A stretch of 64,000 bases of DNA from Salinibacillus xinjiangensis (GCF_009649735.1 NZ_WJNH01000004.1:62001-126000), one strand, 5' to 3'. Numbered from the stretch's first letter, positions 46,398-55,189 are shown. The notes: generated by a model not told the origin, from the sequence alone. Made by a program: numbers and translations.

Positions 46398-47798
46398 TTA
46401 CATAGCAGTTGAAAGGTCTTTTTCAATTGCCTCTTTATCATCAAATTTTTTCTTGTCTAGTTTACCCATAATACGGGAGGTTAGTGTACCTGATGTCATG
46501 GCATCATTAACATTTAACGCAGTACGTCCCATGTCAATTAAAGGCTCAACTGTAATTAATAGACCCGCAAGTGCAACTGGTAGGTCCATAGCTGATAATA
46601 CGATTAAGGCAGCAAACGTTGCGCCTCCACCTACACCGGCAACCCCAAAGGAGCTAATCCCTGTAATGATGACTAACGGGATAATAAAGCCCGGATCAAG
46701 CGGATTAATACCTTGAGATGGTGCAATCATAACGGCTAACATAGCTGGATAAATCCCTGCACAGCCGTTCTGTCCAATGGTGGCCCCAAAGGATGCTGAC
46801 ATGTTCGCAATTCCATCTGGTACCCCAAGGTTGTTCTTTTGAGCTTGAATGTTTAATGGAATCGTTCCCGCACTAGAACGTGACGTAAAGGCAAACCCTA
46901 GCACAGGCAACACTTTTTTCACATATGTTAGTGGGTTTAGTCCAGATACCCCAATGAAAATTAGGTGAATCACAAACATCGCAATTAAAGCTACATAGGA
47001 TGCTAATACAAATTTACCAAGCTCTAAAATGCCGGCCACATCTGTTGATGCTACCGTATTGGCCATCAATCCTAAAATCCCAAATGGAGTTAAGCGTAAA
47101 ACTAAGGTTACAATTCTCATCACAACCGCATATATGGAGTTTATGATTTTCGTAAACATCTCAGCTTGTTCCGGATTTTTTCTTCGTACTCCAAGAACAG
47201 CAATACCTACAAATGCAGAGAAAATAACCACTGCAATGGTTGATGTTGAACGTGAACCCGCCATATCTTCAAATGGATTTGAAGGAATAAATTCGAGAAT
47301 TTTTTGCGGTGTCGACATATCCTCTATACCTGACAATGTATCCTCTAACATGCTTCCGCGCTCTTGCTCTGCTTGACCTGCTTCAATGTCTTCAGCATTT
47401 AAATCAAACGTAAGTGAGCTGCCTACTCCTACCAAAGCAGCGATCATAGCTGTACCAACTAAAATGCCTATAATCCAAGCTGACATTTTTCCTAGCTCAG
47501 ATGATTTTTCCAATTTAATGATGGATTGAATAATCGATACCATCACTAATGGGATAACAATCATCATAAGAAGACGAACATACCCTCTACCTAAAATGTT
47601 GTACCATTCACTAGTTTGGCTTACGACTTCAGATCCAGGACCGTAAGCAATTTGTAAAAAGGTACCGAGTAGTATCCCTAAGCCTAAGCCTGTAAATACA
47701 CGTTTACTAAAGGATACGTGTTTTCTCTGCATATAAATTAATAATCCTACTAGTGCTAGAATAATAGCAATATTTAACAAGACATATGTCGTTGTCAT
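46398..47798 (-). CDS. tcyP: L-cystine uptake protein TcyP (cation symporter)
   Basis: 466 residues of the DAACS (glutamate:cation symporter) family, close to the 463 of B. subtilis TcyP. The core motifs are present: FTSRSSAGTIPLNIQAQKN (serine-rich re-entrant loop), SFGATIGQNGCAGIYPAM and VEPLIDMGRTALNVNDAMTS. It imports cystine with sodium or protons. AGGAGGGAATACG precedes the ATG. No S-box, T-box or other riboswitch fold is visible upstream. Confidence 0.92.
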   Translation of the reverse strand: MTTTYVLLNIAIILALVGLLIYMQRKHVSFSKRVFTGLGLGILLGTFLQIAYGPGSEVVSQTSEWYNILGRGYVRLLMMIVIPLVMVSIIQSIIKLEKSSELGKMSAWIIGILVGTAMIAALVGVGSSLTFDLNAEDIEAGQAEQERGSMLEDTLSGIEDMSTPQKILEFIPSNPFEDMAGSRSTSTIAVVIFSAFVGIAVLGVRRKNPEQAEMFTKIINSIYAVVMRIVTLVLRLTPFGILGLMANTVASTDVAGILELGKFVLASYVALIAMFVIHLIFIGVSGLNPLTYVKKVLPVLGFAFTSRSSAGTIPLNIQAQKNNLGVPDGIANMSASFGATIGQNGCAGIYPAMLAVMIAPSQGINPLDPGFIIPLVIITGISSFGVAGVGGGATFAALIVLSAMDLPVALAGLLITVEPLIDMGRTALNVNDAMTSGTLTSRIMGKLDKKKFDDKEAIEKDLSTAM

Positions 47799-47921
47799 CG
47801 TATTCCCTCCTTAAGGTTACTTTCTATAATATATAATTCCTATGTGCTTAGTATGCTTTTTTAATATACATCCACATGGACCCAACGTCAACCCTTGTGC
47901 ATGAGAATGAGCACTAGGCCC

Positions 47922-47974
47922 AAAAAAAGTAGTTCAATTATGGAGTTTGCACCCCAAAATTGAACTACTTTTTT
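47922..47974 (-). terminator. Strong terminator of the DUF488-OsmC unit
   Basis: AAAAAAAGTAGTTCAATT pairs perfectly with AATTGAACTACTTTTTT around an 18-base loop; active in either direction. Confidence 0.92.
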
Positions 47975-47976
47975 GT

Positions 47977-48426
47977 TTACCCTTTAATGGTAAGAGTCGG
48001 TTCTAACTCAATATCTACATTTCCCTTAATCGCTCTTGATATCATGCAGCTTACTTCGGCCTTTTCAGTAAGTCTTTTTAGCTTTTCTAAATCCTTTTCT
48101 GTTGCTCCAGCCTTCAAGCTCACTGTAGGCTTATGAATGATTTTTTTATACGTAATCACACCATTCGTTACATCTACAATCCCCTCAGACTCCATATCCA
48201 TTTCATGAAGAGGGAGTTTAGCTCTTTCAATCATTGCTGCCAATGTAATCACATAGCAGGTTGCCGCTGCCCCTAAAAGCATCTCATCTGGATTCGTACC
48301 AACTCCGGGGCCGTTCATTTCAGGAGGAATCGAGACCTTTGTTTTTAAGTTACCAGCATCAATTGCGCCTACGCTGTTTCTTCCTCCAGGCCAATCTGCT
48401 TTTAAGTGAAACGTATGCTCCGCCAT
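47977..48426 (-). CDS. OsmC family peroxiredoxin-like protein
   Basis: 149 residues. The two redox cysteines of the family are visible: LLGAAATCYVITLAAMIER and AEVSCMISRAIKG. Early glycine-rich PGVGTNPDEML also fits. OsmC/Ohr proteins reduce organic hydroperoxides; the precise subgroup (OsmC against Ohr) is not settled here. It follows the DUF488 gene by 13 bp and ends at the strong terminator. Confidence 0.9.
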   Translation of the reverse strand: MAEHTFHLKADWPGGRNSVGAIDAGNLKTKVSIPPEMNGPGVGTNPDEMLLGAAATCYVITLAAMIERAKLPLHEMDMESEGIVDVTNGVITYKKIIHKPTVSLKAGATEKDLEKLKRLTEKAEVSCMISRAIKGNVDIELEPTLTIKG

Positions 48427-48439
48427 CGTAAATCTCTCC

Positions 48440-48802
48440 TTATGACTCTTTTTCCTCTAAATACTCTTTTAACACGATTGCATGATTGTGCACAGAGTCT
48501 TTAGCACCATAGATTAATGTAACAGTTTCGTTCTCACTTAAAAGAAGCACTCTCGACACCGCTGCAATTTTTTCTGGATGCGTATCTAATTCCTTACGAT
48601 ATTCCTGCTTAAATTCCTCAAAACGATTGGGATCATGCTGGAACCATTTACGAAGACTCGGGCTTGGAGCTATATCCTTTTCCCACTCATCTAACCTTGC
48701 CTTCTGTTTCGAAATGCCTCTTGGCCAAAGCCGATCGACCAAAATACGTTTTCCATCCGAATCAGATGCCTCTTCATAAACTCTCTTTAAGTGTAATGCC
48801 AT
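48440..48802 (-). CDS. DUF488 family protein (YeaO-like)
   Basis: 120 residues from the ATG at 48802 (MALHLKRVYEEASDSDG), with GGAAG 6 bp upstream; an upstream in-frame start at 48847 would overlap the preceding gene. Typical DUF488 motifs: RILVDRLWPRGISKQKARLD and LIYGAKDSVHNHAIVLKEYL. Function unknown; often found with stress or redox genes, as here with OsmC. Confidence 0.9.
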   Translation of the reverse strand: MALHLKRVYEEASDSDGKRILVDRLWPRGISKQKARLDEWEKDIAPSPSLRKWFQHDPNRFEEFKQEYRKELDTHPEKIAAVSRVLLLSENETVTLIYGAKDSVHNHAIVLKEYLEEKES

Positions 48803-48828
48803 TTTAGACTTCCTTCCGAGCAAAAGAA

Positions 48829-49923
48829 TCATACAAGCTGTTCCCACTTTTCTATGGCGGCCTCAATCTCTTTTTGTTTTTGTTCTACAACGGAAAAGTC
48901 AACAGACTCAATATAATACGATTCTAACTTATTTCGTAAAATATTGCTTTCCTTTAGCTTACTTGTTGCCTTTTGCATCGTTTGCTTGTATTGGTTTGCA
49001 AAGCTTTGAATTTGCTCTTTATATTTTTCATCTGTACCAGGGGTAATGACCTCCTCATACATATCCACAATTTCATCTCCTTTACGGGAAGGAAAATGCT
49101 CATGTGGACTTGTGCTATCAAAAATTGCGATACCTAATTCCCTGAAAATTAACATATCCAGGCTGTGGGGGTCAAAGCCACAATGGTAAACCTCAACATC
49201 AATTCCTCTTTGTTCTGCTTCACTTACCAGCTTTTTCAGCATCGTCGACTTCCCTGAGCCCGGTCGACCTTTTATAAAATAACGTTTTGGAACATCATCC
49301 GTTAAATTTTGAATAAAATCCTTGGGTCCGTCTGGTGTTGCTGCTCCTAGGAAACGATGGACTGTATTTCCGTTCTTATGAAGAGAAATCGTACCAAAAA
49401 ACGTTTCCTTTAAATAATTAGTCAATTCTTCAGCTTTTTCAACATCGATGTTATTTATATAGATTTTTTCCCAATCATCATGTATGCGTAAGGCTTCAGC
49501 AAATAATTGATATGCCTCGTCGTAGCAGGCCTTAATTTGACTTTTAACCTGTGCGACGTCCTCTTTATGTTGTCTTAGTTTTTCTGAATCCCACGATTCT
49601 CCTAAGTTAATGTATTCTTCTACTATTCCTGGATATCGTGGTTCCACGACGTGTGGGTCTGTTCCATCGATTACCCCTATCTTTAATGCAGGAATGATGA
49701 CACCATCAATGGAACCATAATCGGCAGAGCAATGTACATATTCGATGTCATACTTCTCTCCCCATTTCTCGCCGATTTTTTTCATTAAGGTGGATTTTCC
49801 TGTTCCAGGTCCACCCTTTAATATAAACACGCGCTCAAGCTGTTGAATAACCTCTGGAAATAAATCATAAAAGCCTTCCGCTGTGTTGCCTCCAGCATAA
49901 TAGTTATAAATTCGACGTGCCAC
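48829..49923 (-). CDS. Double P-loop ATPase (PRK06851-like), unknown function
   Basis: 364 residues made of two tandem ATPase halves. Each has a Walker A motif: FILKGGPGTGKSTLMKKIG (about 33-50) and YFIKGRPGSGKSTMLKKLV (about 217-235). The halves are also alike downstream (VHCSADYGSIDGVIIP against VYHCGFDPHSLDMLIF). The C-terminus is a coiled coil (VVEQKQKEIEAAIEKWEQLV). The early motif NYYAGGNTAEGFYDLF is shared with a conserved Firmicutes family of unknown role. Possibly an NTP-dependent kinase or regulator; no substrate can be inferred. Confidence 0.75.
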   Translation of the reverse strand: MARRIYNYYAGGNTAEGFYDLFPEVIQQLERVFILKGGPGTGKSTLMKKIGEKWGEKYDIEYVHCSADYGSIDGVIIPALKIGVIDGTDPHVVEPRYPGIVEEYINLGESWDSEKLRQHKEDVAQVKSQIKACYDEAYQLFAEALRIHDDWEKIYINNIDVEKAEELTNYLKETFFGTISLHKNGNTVHRFLGAATPDGPKDFIQNLTDDVPKRYFIKGRPGSGKSTMLKKLVSEAEQRGIDVEVYHCGFDPHSLDMLIFRELGIAIFDSTSPHEHFPSRKGDEIVDMYEEVITPGTDEKYKEQIQSFANQYKQTMQKATSKLKESNILRNKLESYYIESVDFSVVEQKQKEIEAAIEKWEQLV

Positions 49924-50017
49924 ACGATCACCTCTTTTTAAGTTACTTACATCACATCCTATGCAAAACTTGAAAAATGGGTGAATGCCTATGTGTTTTT
50001 TGGGTAGTTTTTTTATG

Positions 50018-50225
50018 GTTGAAGACGTTGTTTATGTAGACAGTGCAGGATTTGCTGGATATGGGGGCGTGAATGCTGAAGGTTTAGTTTAAAAAGCTGA
50101 ATATACAGGTAGAATGCTGAAGAGAGCTCCATAAGCTGAAGATCTAGAGAGAAAAGCTGTAGAATGGGAGTTAGATGCTGATGAAGGTGTGGACATTGCT
50201 GAAAAATTAGCTTCAAATGCTGAAC
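50018..50225 (+). repeat. Phased GCTGAAG repeat array, locus A3
   Basis: Nine cores start at 50054, 50075, 50096, 50116, 50135, 50156, 50177, 50198 and 50219 (steps 21, 21, 20, 19, 21, 21, 21, 21); GTTGAAG at 50018 may be a tenth. Cores are GCTGGAT, GCTGAAG, GCTGAAT, GCTGAAG, GCTGAAG, GCTGTAG, GCTGATG, GCTGAAA, GCTGAAC. It fills the gap between the double P-loop ATPase and the universal stress protein genes. Confidence 0.88.
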
Positions 50226-50258
50226 CAGTCCTAGGGGGAATACTCCTTGAAAAAGTAA

Positions 50259-50291
50259 ATAAAAAAGGCAGCCGCACAGGCTGCATTTTCT
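50259..50291 (-). terminator. Intrinsic terminator of the universal stress protein gene
   Basis: On the minus strand GCAGCC-GTGTGC-like loop-GGCTGC is followed by CTTTTTT; it overlaps the stop codon region. Confidence 0.85.
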
Positions 50292-50722
50292 TAATCAACT
50301 GAAGGTACAATCGTTACAGGACACGGGGCTTCATGTAGCACGCTGTAGCTTACACTACCCAAAATCTTCCCCTTCATCAAACTTAACCCTCGTGTCCCCA
50401 TAATAATGTTCTCAGCATCTACCTTTTCTGCTACATGACAAATCTCTTTTTCAGGAAGACCAATAAGCATTTGTTTTTCAGCAGTTCCAGGGAAATCCTT
50501 AATGACATCATCGACCTTCTCAAATGCCTCTGTTGTCATTGCTTCCCTAAACTCCTTAATTTGACGATCTGTAACGAACCTTTTCACATAAGCATTACTT
50601 AAATTCGGTTGTACATTAACAATTAATAAATCATTTTGCAGAGGTGTAGCTAGCCTGGTTGCATAAGCTAAGGCCTTTAACGAATTATCCGATCCATCAA
50701 TTGGAACGATGAATATCCCCAT
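50291..50722 (-). CDS. Universal stress protein (UspA family)
   Basis: 143 residues. ATP-binding type UspA: MGIFIVPIDGSDNSLKAL at the start and the G-2x-G-9x-G(S) motif as MGTRGLSLMKGKILGSVSYS near the C-terminus, ending PCPVTIVPSVD. The role is in stress resistance; exact target unknown. AGGGAGGGATTACT precedes the ATG. It stands alone with its own terminator. Confidence 0.93.
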   Translation of the reverse strand: MGIFIVPIDGSDNSLKALAYATRLATPLQNDLLIVNVQPNLSNAYVKRFVTDRQIKEFREAMTTEAFEKVDDVIKDFPGTAEKQMLIGLPEKEICHVAEKVDAENIIMGTRGLSLMKGKILGSVSYSVLHEAPCPVTIVPSVD

Positions 50723-50794
50723 AGTAATCCCTCCCTAATTAATACTTTCGAGATTAATATAAGGATTCCTTAAACAAGTTGTGAATAATTTATG

Positions 50795-51631
50795 TTATTT
50801 TTCTTCTGCTTTGACAGCCGTTCCCTGAACTGGATCACTAACCGTGTTTTCTTCTTTATTGCCACCGAAGAACCAACCGGCAACTAAAATAGCTATAAGT
50901 ACAATGTAAAAGGTTACTTTCCAGCCTGTTGAGTGTGGAAAGTGGGAATCGATAAGTCCAATTGAAGGGTGTGCTAGAGTTATAACAAGTAATTTAACCC
51001 CAACCCAACCTACAACGATAAAAGCACCCGTCTCCAAGCCTGGTTTACGGTGAAGTAGATTGACGAAAATGGAGGCTGCAAAACGCATGATAACAACCCC
51101 AATTAGACCACCCGCAAGGATTACAAGGAAATGTCCTCCATCCATTCCACCAATCTGAGGAAGATCGGTTAACGGTAGGGCAACAGCTAAGGCAACAGCA
51201 GCTAAAATAGAATCAACAGCAAAAGCAATATCAGCAAGTTCTACCTTCATGACAGTTACCCAGAAACCAGATCCCTCTGGCGTGGTTTCCTCTTCCTCTT
51301 CTTCATTCTTGTCTTTATCCTCTGAGGTATCCTCTTTCTTCTTCTTCACAAATTTCTTAACTAAATGATTAATACAAATAAATAATAAGTACGCGGCTCC
51401 GAGTGCTTGCACCTGCCATACATCGACCAAAAAGGAGATGATAAATAAGGAACCTATTCTCAGTATAAAAGCACCAAACAATCCGTAAAATAAAGCCTTT
51501 TTCCGTTCCTTCTCCGGTAGATGTTTCACCATAATGGCAAGGACTAGGGCATTGTCTGCTGCCAATATCCCCTCAAGTCCGATTAAAACAAGCAATACCC
51601 AGCCATATTCTAATAGTAATGCAGTTTCCAT
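50795..51631 (-). CDS. TerC family membrane protein, probable manganese exporter
   Basis: 278 residues from the ATG at 51631 (METALLLEYGWVLLVLIG), with AAAAGGGGAG 6 bp upstream; the frame extends 13 codons further into hairpin leader sequence. Eight to nine membrane helices; LEGILAADNALVLAIMVKHL and VELADIAFAVDSILAAVALA carry the acidic residues of the TerC metal site, and a highly acidic/lysine-rich loop (KKKKEDTSEDKDKNEEEEEE) lies mid-protein. B. subtilis relatives YceF/YkoY export manganese to metalate secreted enzymes. The upstream yybP-ykoY riboswitch strongly supports manganese. Confidence 0.88.
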   Translation of the reverse strand: METALLLEYGWVLLVLIGLEGILAADNALVLAIMVKHLPEKERKKALFYGLFGAFILRIGSLFIISFLVDVWQVQALGAAYLLFICINHLVKKFVKKKKEDTSEDKDKNEEEEEETTPEGSGFWVTVMKVELADIAFAVDSILAAVALAVALPLTDLPQIGGMDGGHFLVILAGGLIGVVIMRFAASIFVNLLHRKPGLETGAFIVVGWVGVKLLVITLAHPSIGLIDSHFPHSTGWKVTFYIVLIAILVAGWFFGGNKEENTVSDPVQGTAVKAEEK

Positions 51632-51685
51632 GTACGTCTCCCCTTTTAATAGTCCTTCTGTTCTTTTCAACCTATAAAAATATCA

Positions 51686-51756
51686 AAAGGCCTTTACCCG
51701 TGATTGGTAAAGGCCTAAAAAAAGACCTTTACAGATAATGCTACCTGTAAAGGTCT
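51686..51756 (-). terminator. Tandem terminators of the manganese riboswitch
   Basis: On the minus strand AGACCTTTACAG pairs with CTGTAAAGGTCT followed by seven T (51716-51756), then AGGCCTTTACC pairs with GGTAAAGGCCT followed by TTTGATATTTTT (51686-51715). The first stem includes the 3' GAGACC strand of the aptamer, the usual switching arrangement. Confidence 0.85.
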
Positions 51757-51842
51757 CGCTAACAACGTCAGTTGCCAATAAAGCCGGAGGAAATTTTCCC
51801 TCGAAATGACGACTTTATTGAAGAGCTACTCCCCTTTATGAA
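51747..51842 (-). ncRNA. yybP-ykoY manganese riboswitch
   Basis: On the minus strand the leader begins CATAAAGGGGAGTAGCTCTTC, continues with GTCGTCATTTCGAGGG, and closes with TTAGCGAGACCTTTAC. The AAAGGGGAGTAG, TCATTTCGAG and GCGAGACCTTTAC blocks are the conserved sequences of RF00080. It senses Mn2+ and here precedes a TerC-family gene by 120 bp, with transcription terminators between them. Expression should rise when manganese is high. Confidence 0.92.
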
Positions 51843-51926
51843 CTAAAAGAAGTTTTTAATTGTATTTATATCTTACCGACTTTTTCTTTTTTTGTCAATT
51901 TATTCGTAATACTTTTATCAAATAAG

Positions 51927-51960
51927 GTAAAGGCCTGAACCAAATGGCTCAGGCCTTTAC
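51927..51960 (-). terminator. Hairpin after the TRAP binding-protein gene
   Basis: GTAAAGGCCTGA pairs with TCAGGCCTTTAC, extended by ACC/GGC. It has no clean T tract but lies 9 bp past the stop and probably acts as terminator or 3' stabiliser. Confidence 0.65.
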
Positions 51961-51968
51961 ACTATGAA

Positions 51969-53105
51969 TTATTCACCTGTTACGGCTTTAATTTCTTCTA
52001 CAAGCTTATCTAAAATTTCACCATTTACTGTTGAAATTTCTTCTCTGTAGTAGTCACGTACAGGTAAAGCTAGCTCTTTAAATTCTGCACGTTGTTCTTC
52101 AGTCAACTCGATAACCTCTGTTGGGTTCTCAGTATCGTTTTTCATTTCTTCAAGATACTCAGAGTTTTGACGTTCTTGCTCTTTGAAAATCCAATCTTGC
52201 ATTTCTTGAGTAGTCTCATCAATTAGCTTTTGAACATGCTCTGGTAAACCATTATACCAGTCTGTATTTACAGTTGTCATCGCTACATAGTTGTTGTGGT
52301 TTGAGATTGTTACAGTATCTTGAACCTCATGGAAAGAAGCATCATAGATGAAGAATACAGGGTTTTCTTGTCCATCTACAGTTCCACGGTCAAGCGCTGT
52401 GTACAATTCACTCCAGCTAAGCGCTTGTGGGCTTGCACCATATGCTTTATAAGACTCTTGCATTAATGGTGATTCTTGGATACGCATTTTAAATCCGTCA
52501 AAATCAGATGGTTCTTGTAATCCATCATTACTTGACCAAGCTGTTGCACCCTCAGTCCAGAATGCAAGTGGAGTAATACCATGCTCTTCATACTTAGCCT
52601 TTAAATCTGTATTTAAGGCTTCACTTGTGTTCAAGATTTCTTGTGTTTGTTCAACACTTTCAGGGAATAGGAAGTGTAGGGCAAAGATTTGTCCTTCCTT
52701 AACCATATTACCTGTGAAACCTGGAGACATGACAGCCATTTCAACAGCACCATCTTGAAGAGCTGCTACCTGGTCAGTTTCACTACCAAGTCCACCATAC
52801 TCATATGGTTCGATTGTGATGGCACCATCTGTTTTTTCACTTATACGCTTAGCAAATTCTTGAGCGTAAACATATTGCACTTGTCCTTCAGTTTCCTCTG
52901 TAATAAAACGCCAAGTTTGTTCTTCATACTCTTGTCCGGATGCACCCTCTTCACCAGAGTCGCCAGATCCTTGTTCCGTATCTGTTTCACCGGAGTCTCC
53001 AGAACCTTCAGAATCTCCTTCACTATTTCCACCGCAAGCGGCTAGAAATAGACTTAACATTAAAACGAATAGTACAGCAAGAATGTTTTTCTTGTTAAAA
53101 ATAAT
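51969..53105 (-). CDS. TRAP transporter substrate-binding lipoprotein (DctP family)
   Basis: Mature protein: lipobox LSLFLAACGG, an acidic Gly/Ser/Glu linker (SGDSGETDTEQGSGDSGEEG), then the DctP fold (QYVYAQEFAKRISEKTDGAI, GGLGSETDQVAALQDGAVEM, ALDRGTVDGQENP). The first ATG (53060) leaves only an 8-residue hydrophobic stub before the cysteine, without positive charges. In frame upstream lie codons for FNKKNILAVLFVL, a normal lipoprotein signal, but no ATG, GTG or TTG; after AGGGGG there are three ATT codons (53100-53108). I extend to 53105 on the inference of an AUU start. The ligand is probably a carboxylate. Confidence 0.82.
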   Translation of the reverse strand: MIFNKKNILAVLFVLMLSLFLAACGGNSEGDSEGSGDSGETDTEQGSGDSGEEGASGQEYEEQTWRFITEETEGQVQYVYAQEFAKRISEKTDGAITIEPYEYGGLGSETDQVAALQDGAVEMAVMSPGFTGNMVKEGQIFALHFLFPESVEQTQEILNTSEALNTDLKAKYEEHGITPLAFWTEGATAWSSNDGLQEPSDFDGFKMRIQESPLMQESYKAYGASPQALSWSELYTALDRGTVDGQENPVFFIYDASFHEVQDTVTISNHNNYVAMTTVNTDWYNGLPEHVQKLIDETTQEMQDWIFKEQERQNSEYLEEMKNDTENPTEVIELTEEQRAEFKELALPVRDYYREEISTVNGEILDKLVEEIKAVTGE

Positions 53106-53184
53106 AATTACCCCCTAGTAATTTTTCTAGAAATTTTTTATCTTTAAATATCCCCACTGTCGCGAGGATATTTAAAATCGATAA

Positions 53185-54459
53185 TTAATCAGGCAACAGC
53201 ATTAAGGACAATTCTGGAACAAAAATTAACAATACACCAATTAGGAGTAGCATGATAATAAATGGTGGTGTCCCTTTAATAACGTCTAAATATGGTTTAT
53301 TAAATACCGCACTCGCGGTAAAGATATCGACCCCAAATGGTGGTGTTGCAGAACCTAGGGCTGCCTGGAATGTAATAATTATCCCTAAGTGAATTGGGTC
53401 AACACCTGCAGATGCTGCCGCTGGTGCAAAGATTGGTGTTAAAACAAGAATAACTACAATCGGATCCACAAACATACATCCGATAAAGAAGAAAATACTT
53501 ACCATAATTAATACAAAAATTGCACTTGGATCTGTACCTAGCACAGCTTCTGTAATTTGCTGTGGAATTCTTGCATACCCAAGAACCCATGTGAACACTT
53601 GCCCACCTGCAACTAATATAAATACAACAGATGTTACAAGACCTGTTGATAATGCAAGCTTCGGCAGTTGTTTAATATGAACGGAACGATATATAATAAC
53701 TTCTAAAATAAAAGCATATAGCACTGAAATACCTGCAGCTTCAACTGGTGTTACAATACCTGAATAAATTCCTCCAACGACGATAACTGGGAAACCTAAT
53801 GGTAATAATGCTTTTCTAAAGTAAACCCAGCGTTCTTTCCAGCTTGCACGGTCGGCTAATGGTATATTTTTTACTTTGGCATAAAAATAACTATAAATGG
53901 CAAAGCTTAAAAATACGATAACACCTGGTATAATACCTGCTATAAATAGGTCACCGACTGATACTTGGCCAGCTGCTAATGCATAGATAATCATCCCAAT
54001 ACTTGGTGGTACAAGTAAAGCTACATCACTTGAATTGATAATTAAAGCGATTGCACTTGAATCCTTGTATCCGGACTTCAGTAGTCGCTCACGCATTGGT
54101 CTACCTATTGCAACTACGGTTGCTTGGGTTGACCCTGATATGGCACCGAATAATGTACATGCTGCTGAAGTTGTGACGGCATATCCTCCTCGTATATGAC
54201 CAACAAATGAACCAATAAAATCTAGTAGTCTTTCAGAAGTTTTACCTGACGTCATAATGTCTGCCGCAAAGATAAAAAGAGGCACACATAGTAGTACAGG
54301 AGACTCTATCCCTGTTAAAAGCTGGTCCATTAATAGGTCTGTACGTAAATTGGGAAAGAATATAAAAACGCCCACAATCGGAGCTACGATGAGTGGAATC
54401 ATCATCGGAAAGTTCAGCAACAACAAAACAACCATAATCGCTATTAGTGTTGTTAACAT
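53185..54459 (-). CDS. TRAP transporter large permease (DctM)
   Basis: 424 residues with about 12 membrane helices. DctM hallmarks: FIFAADIMTSGKTSERLLDF, AAGISVLYAFILEVIIYRSV, FFIGCMFVDPIVVILVLTPI and LGSATPPFGVDIFTASAVF. It forms the main sodium-coupled channel and works with the small subunit (54484-55047) and the binding protein (51969-53105), all in one minus-strand operon. AAAGGAAT precedes the ATG. Confidence 0.94.
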   Translation of the reverse strand: MLTTLIAIMVVLLLLNFPMMIPLIVAPIVGVFIFFPNLRTDLLMDQLLTGIESPVLLCVPLFIFAADIMTSGKTSERLLDFIGSFVGHIRGGYAVTTSAACTLFGAISGSTQATVVAIGRPMRERLLKSGYKDSSAIALIINSSDVALLVPPSIGMIIYALAAGQVSVGDLFIAGIIPGVIVFLSFAIYSYFYAKVKNIPLADRASWKERWVYFRKALLPLGFPVIVVGGIYSGIVTPVEAAGISVLYAFILEVIIYRSVHIKQLPKLALSTGLVTSVVFILVAGGQVFTWVLGYARIPQQITEAVLGTDPSAIFVLIMVSIFFFIGCMFVDPIVVILVLTPIFAPAAASAGVDPIHLGIIITFQAALGSATPPFGVDIFTASAVFNKPYLDVIKGTPPFIIMLLLIGVLLIFVPELSLMLLPD

Positions 54460-54483
54460 AACAGATTCCTTTCTATTAAAAAT

Positions 54484-55047
54484 CTATAAGTTTGTAATTT
54501 CTTGATCAAGTTCACTTTTTTCTTTGTCATTATAGTCCTCTGCGTCTATACCAAGATAAACCTTTTCTTTTACACGCAAATTGATCCACATGTTACGAAG
54601 GAATTGAATTCCCCCAAGAGCGAAGCCTAATGGAACAAACATAACGACTAAATATTGTGGGATTTGTAAAGCCGGAGTTACCGTACCTTTATCTAACTCG
54701 GATTGGGTATATGTAAAAGAAAAGTAGGCTAGAGCAAATAAGATAATTGCAGTGACAAGATGGATGAAAACGATCATAACTTTTCTAACCTTAAATGGGG
54801 CAAAATCATAAAATGCTGACATACTAATATGTCTACCTTTTCTACCTGCATAGGCAATTCCCATAAACGTTGCAATGGTAATCGCAATATTACTAACCTC
54901 TAAATTAAAATAGAATGCACTAGAATTAAAAACTTCTCTTGCAATCACATTTCCGATAATCATAATAGAAATGATAATAACGGAAAAACTGAGAATAAAC
55001 TCTTCCGCTTTCATAATAAATTTGTCTATCAAACTAAAGATTTTCAA
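54484..55047 (-). CDS. TRAP transporter small permease (DctQ)
   Basis: 187 residues from the TTG at 55047 (LKIFSLIDKFIMKAEEFIL), with GGAGGGGG 9 bp upstream; the frame reaches an ATG at 55095 that lacks a ribosome site. Four membrane helices, with VIAREVFNSSAFYFNLEVSN and AYAGRKGRHISMSAFYD typical of DctQ. It is the first gene of the operon. The C-terminal tail is acidic. An inverted repeat about 140 bp upstream (55190-55206) may be its operator. Confidence 0.9.
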   Translation of the reverse strand: MKIFSLIDKFIMKAEEFILSFSVIIISIMIIGNVIAREVFNSSAFYFNLEVSNIAITIATFMGIAYAGRKGRHISMSAFYDFAPFKVRKVMIVFIHLVTAIILFALAYFSFTYTQSELDKGTVTPALQIPQYLVVMFVPLGFALGGIQFLRNMWINLRVKEKVYLGIDAEDYNDKEKSELDQEITNL

Positions 55048-55189
55048 CCCTTTTATCCCCCTCCAATGGAAATAAAGAACTATTTTTAAAGACATTTTTC
55101 ATATACTTAAAATGTTAGTTGAAAACCATCTTTCACTCAAACGTGATATAATTTGATTTGACGTAATTATCTGACATTTAATGGTTTTA

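Noticed and set aside
53841-54459. Split or frameshifted DctM
   Set aside because: The 424-residue frame is continuous and full length; nothing is broken.
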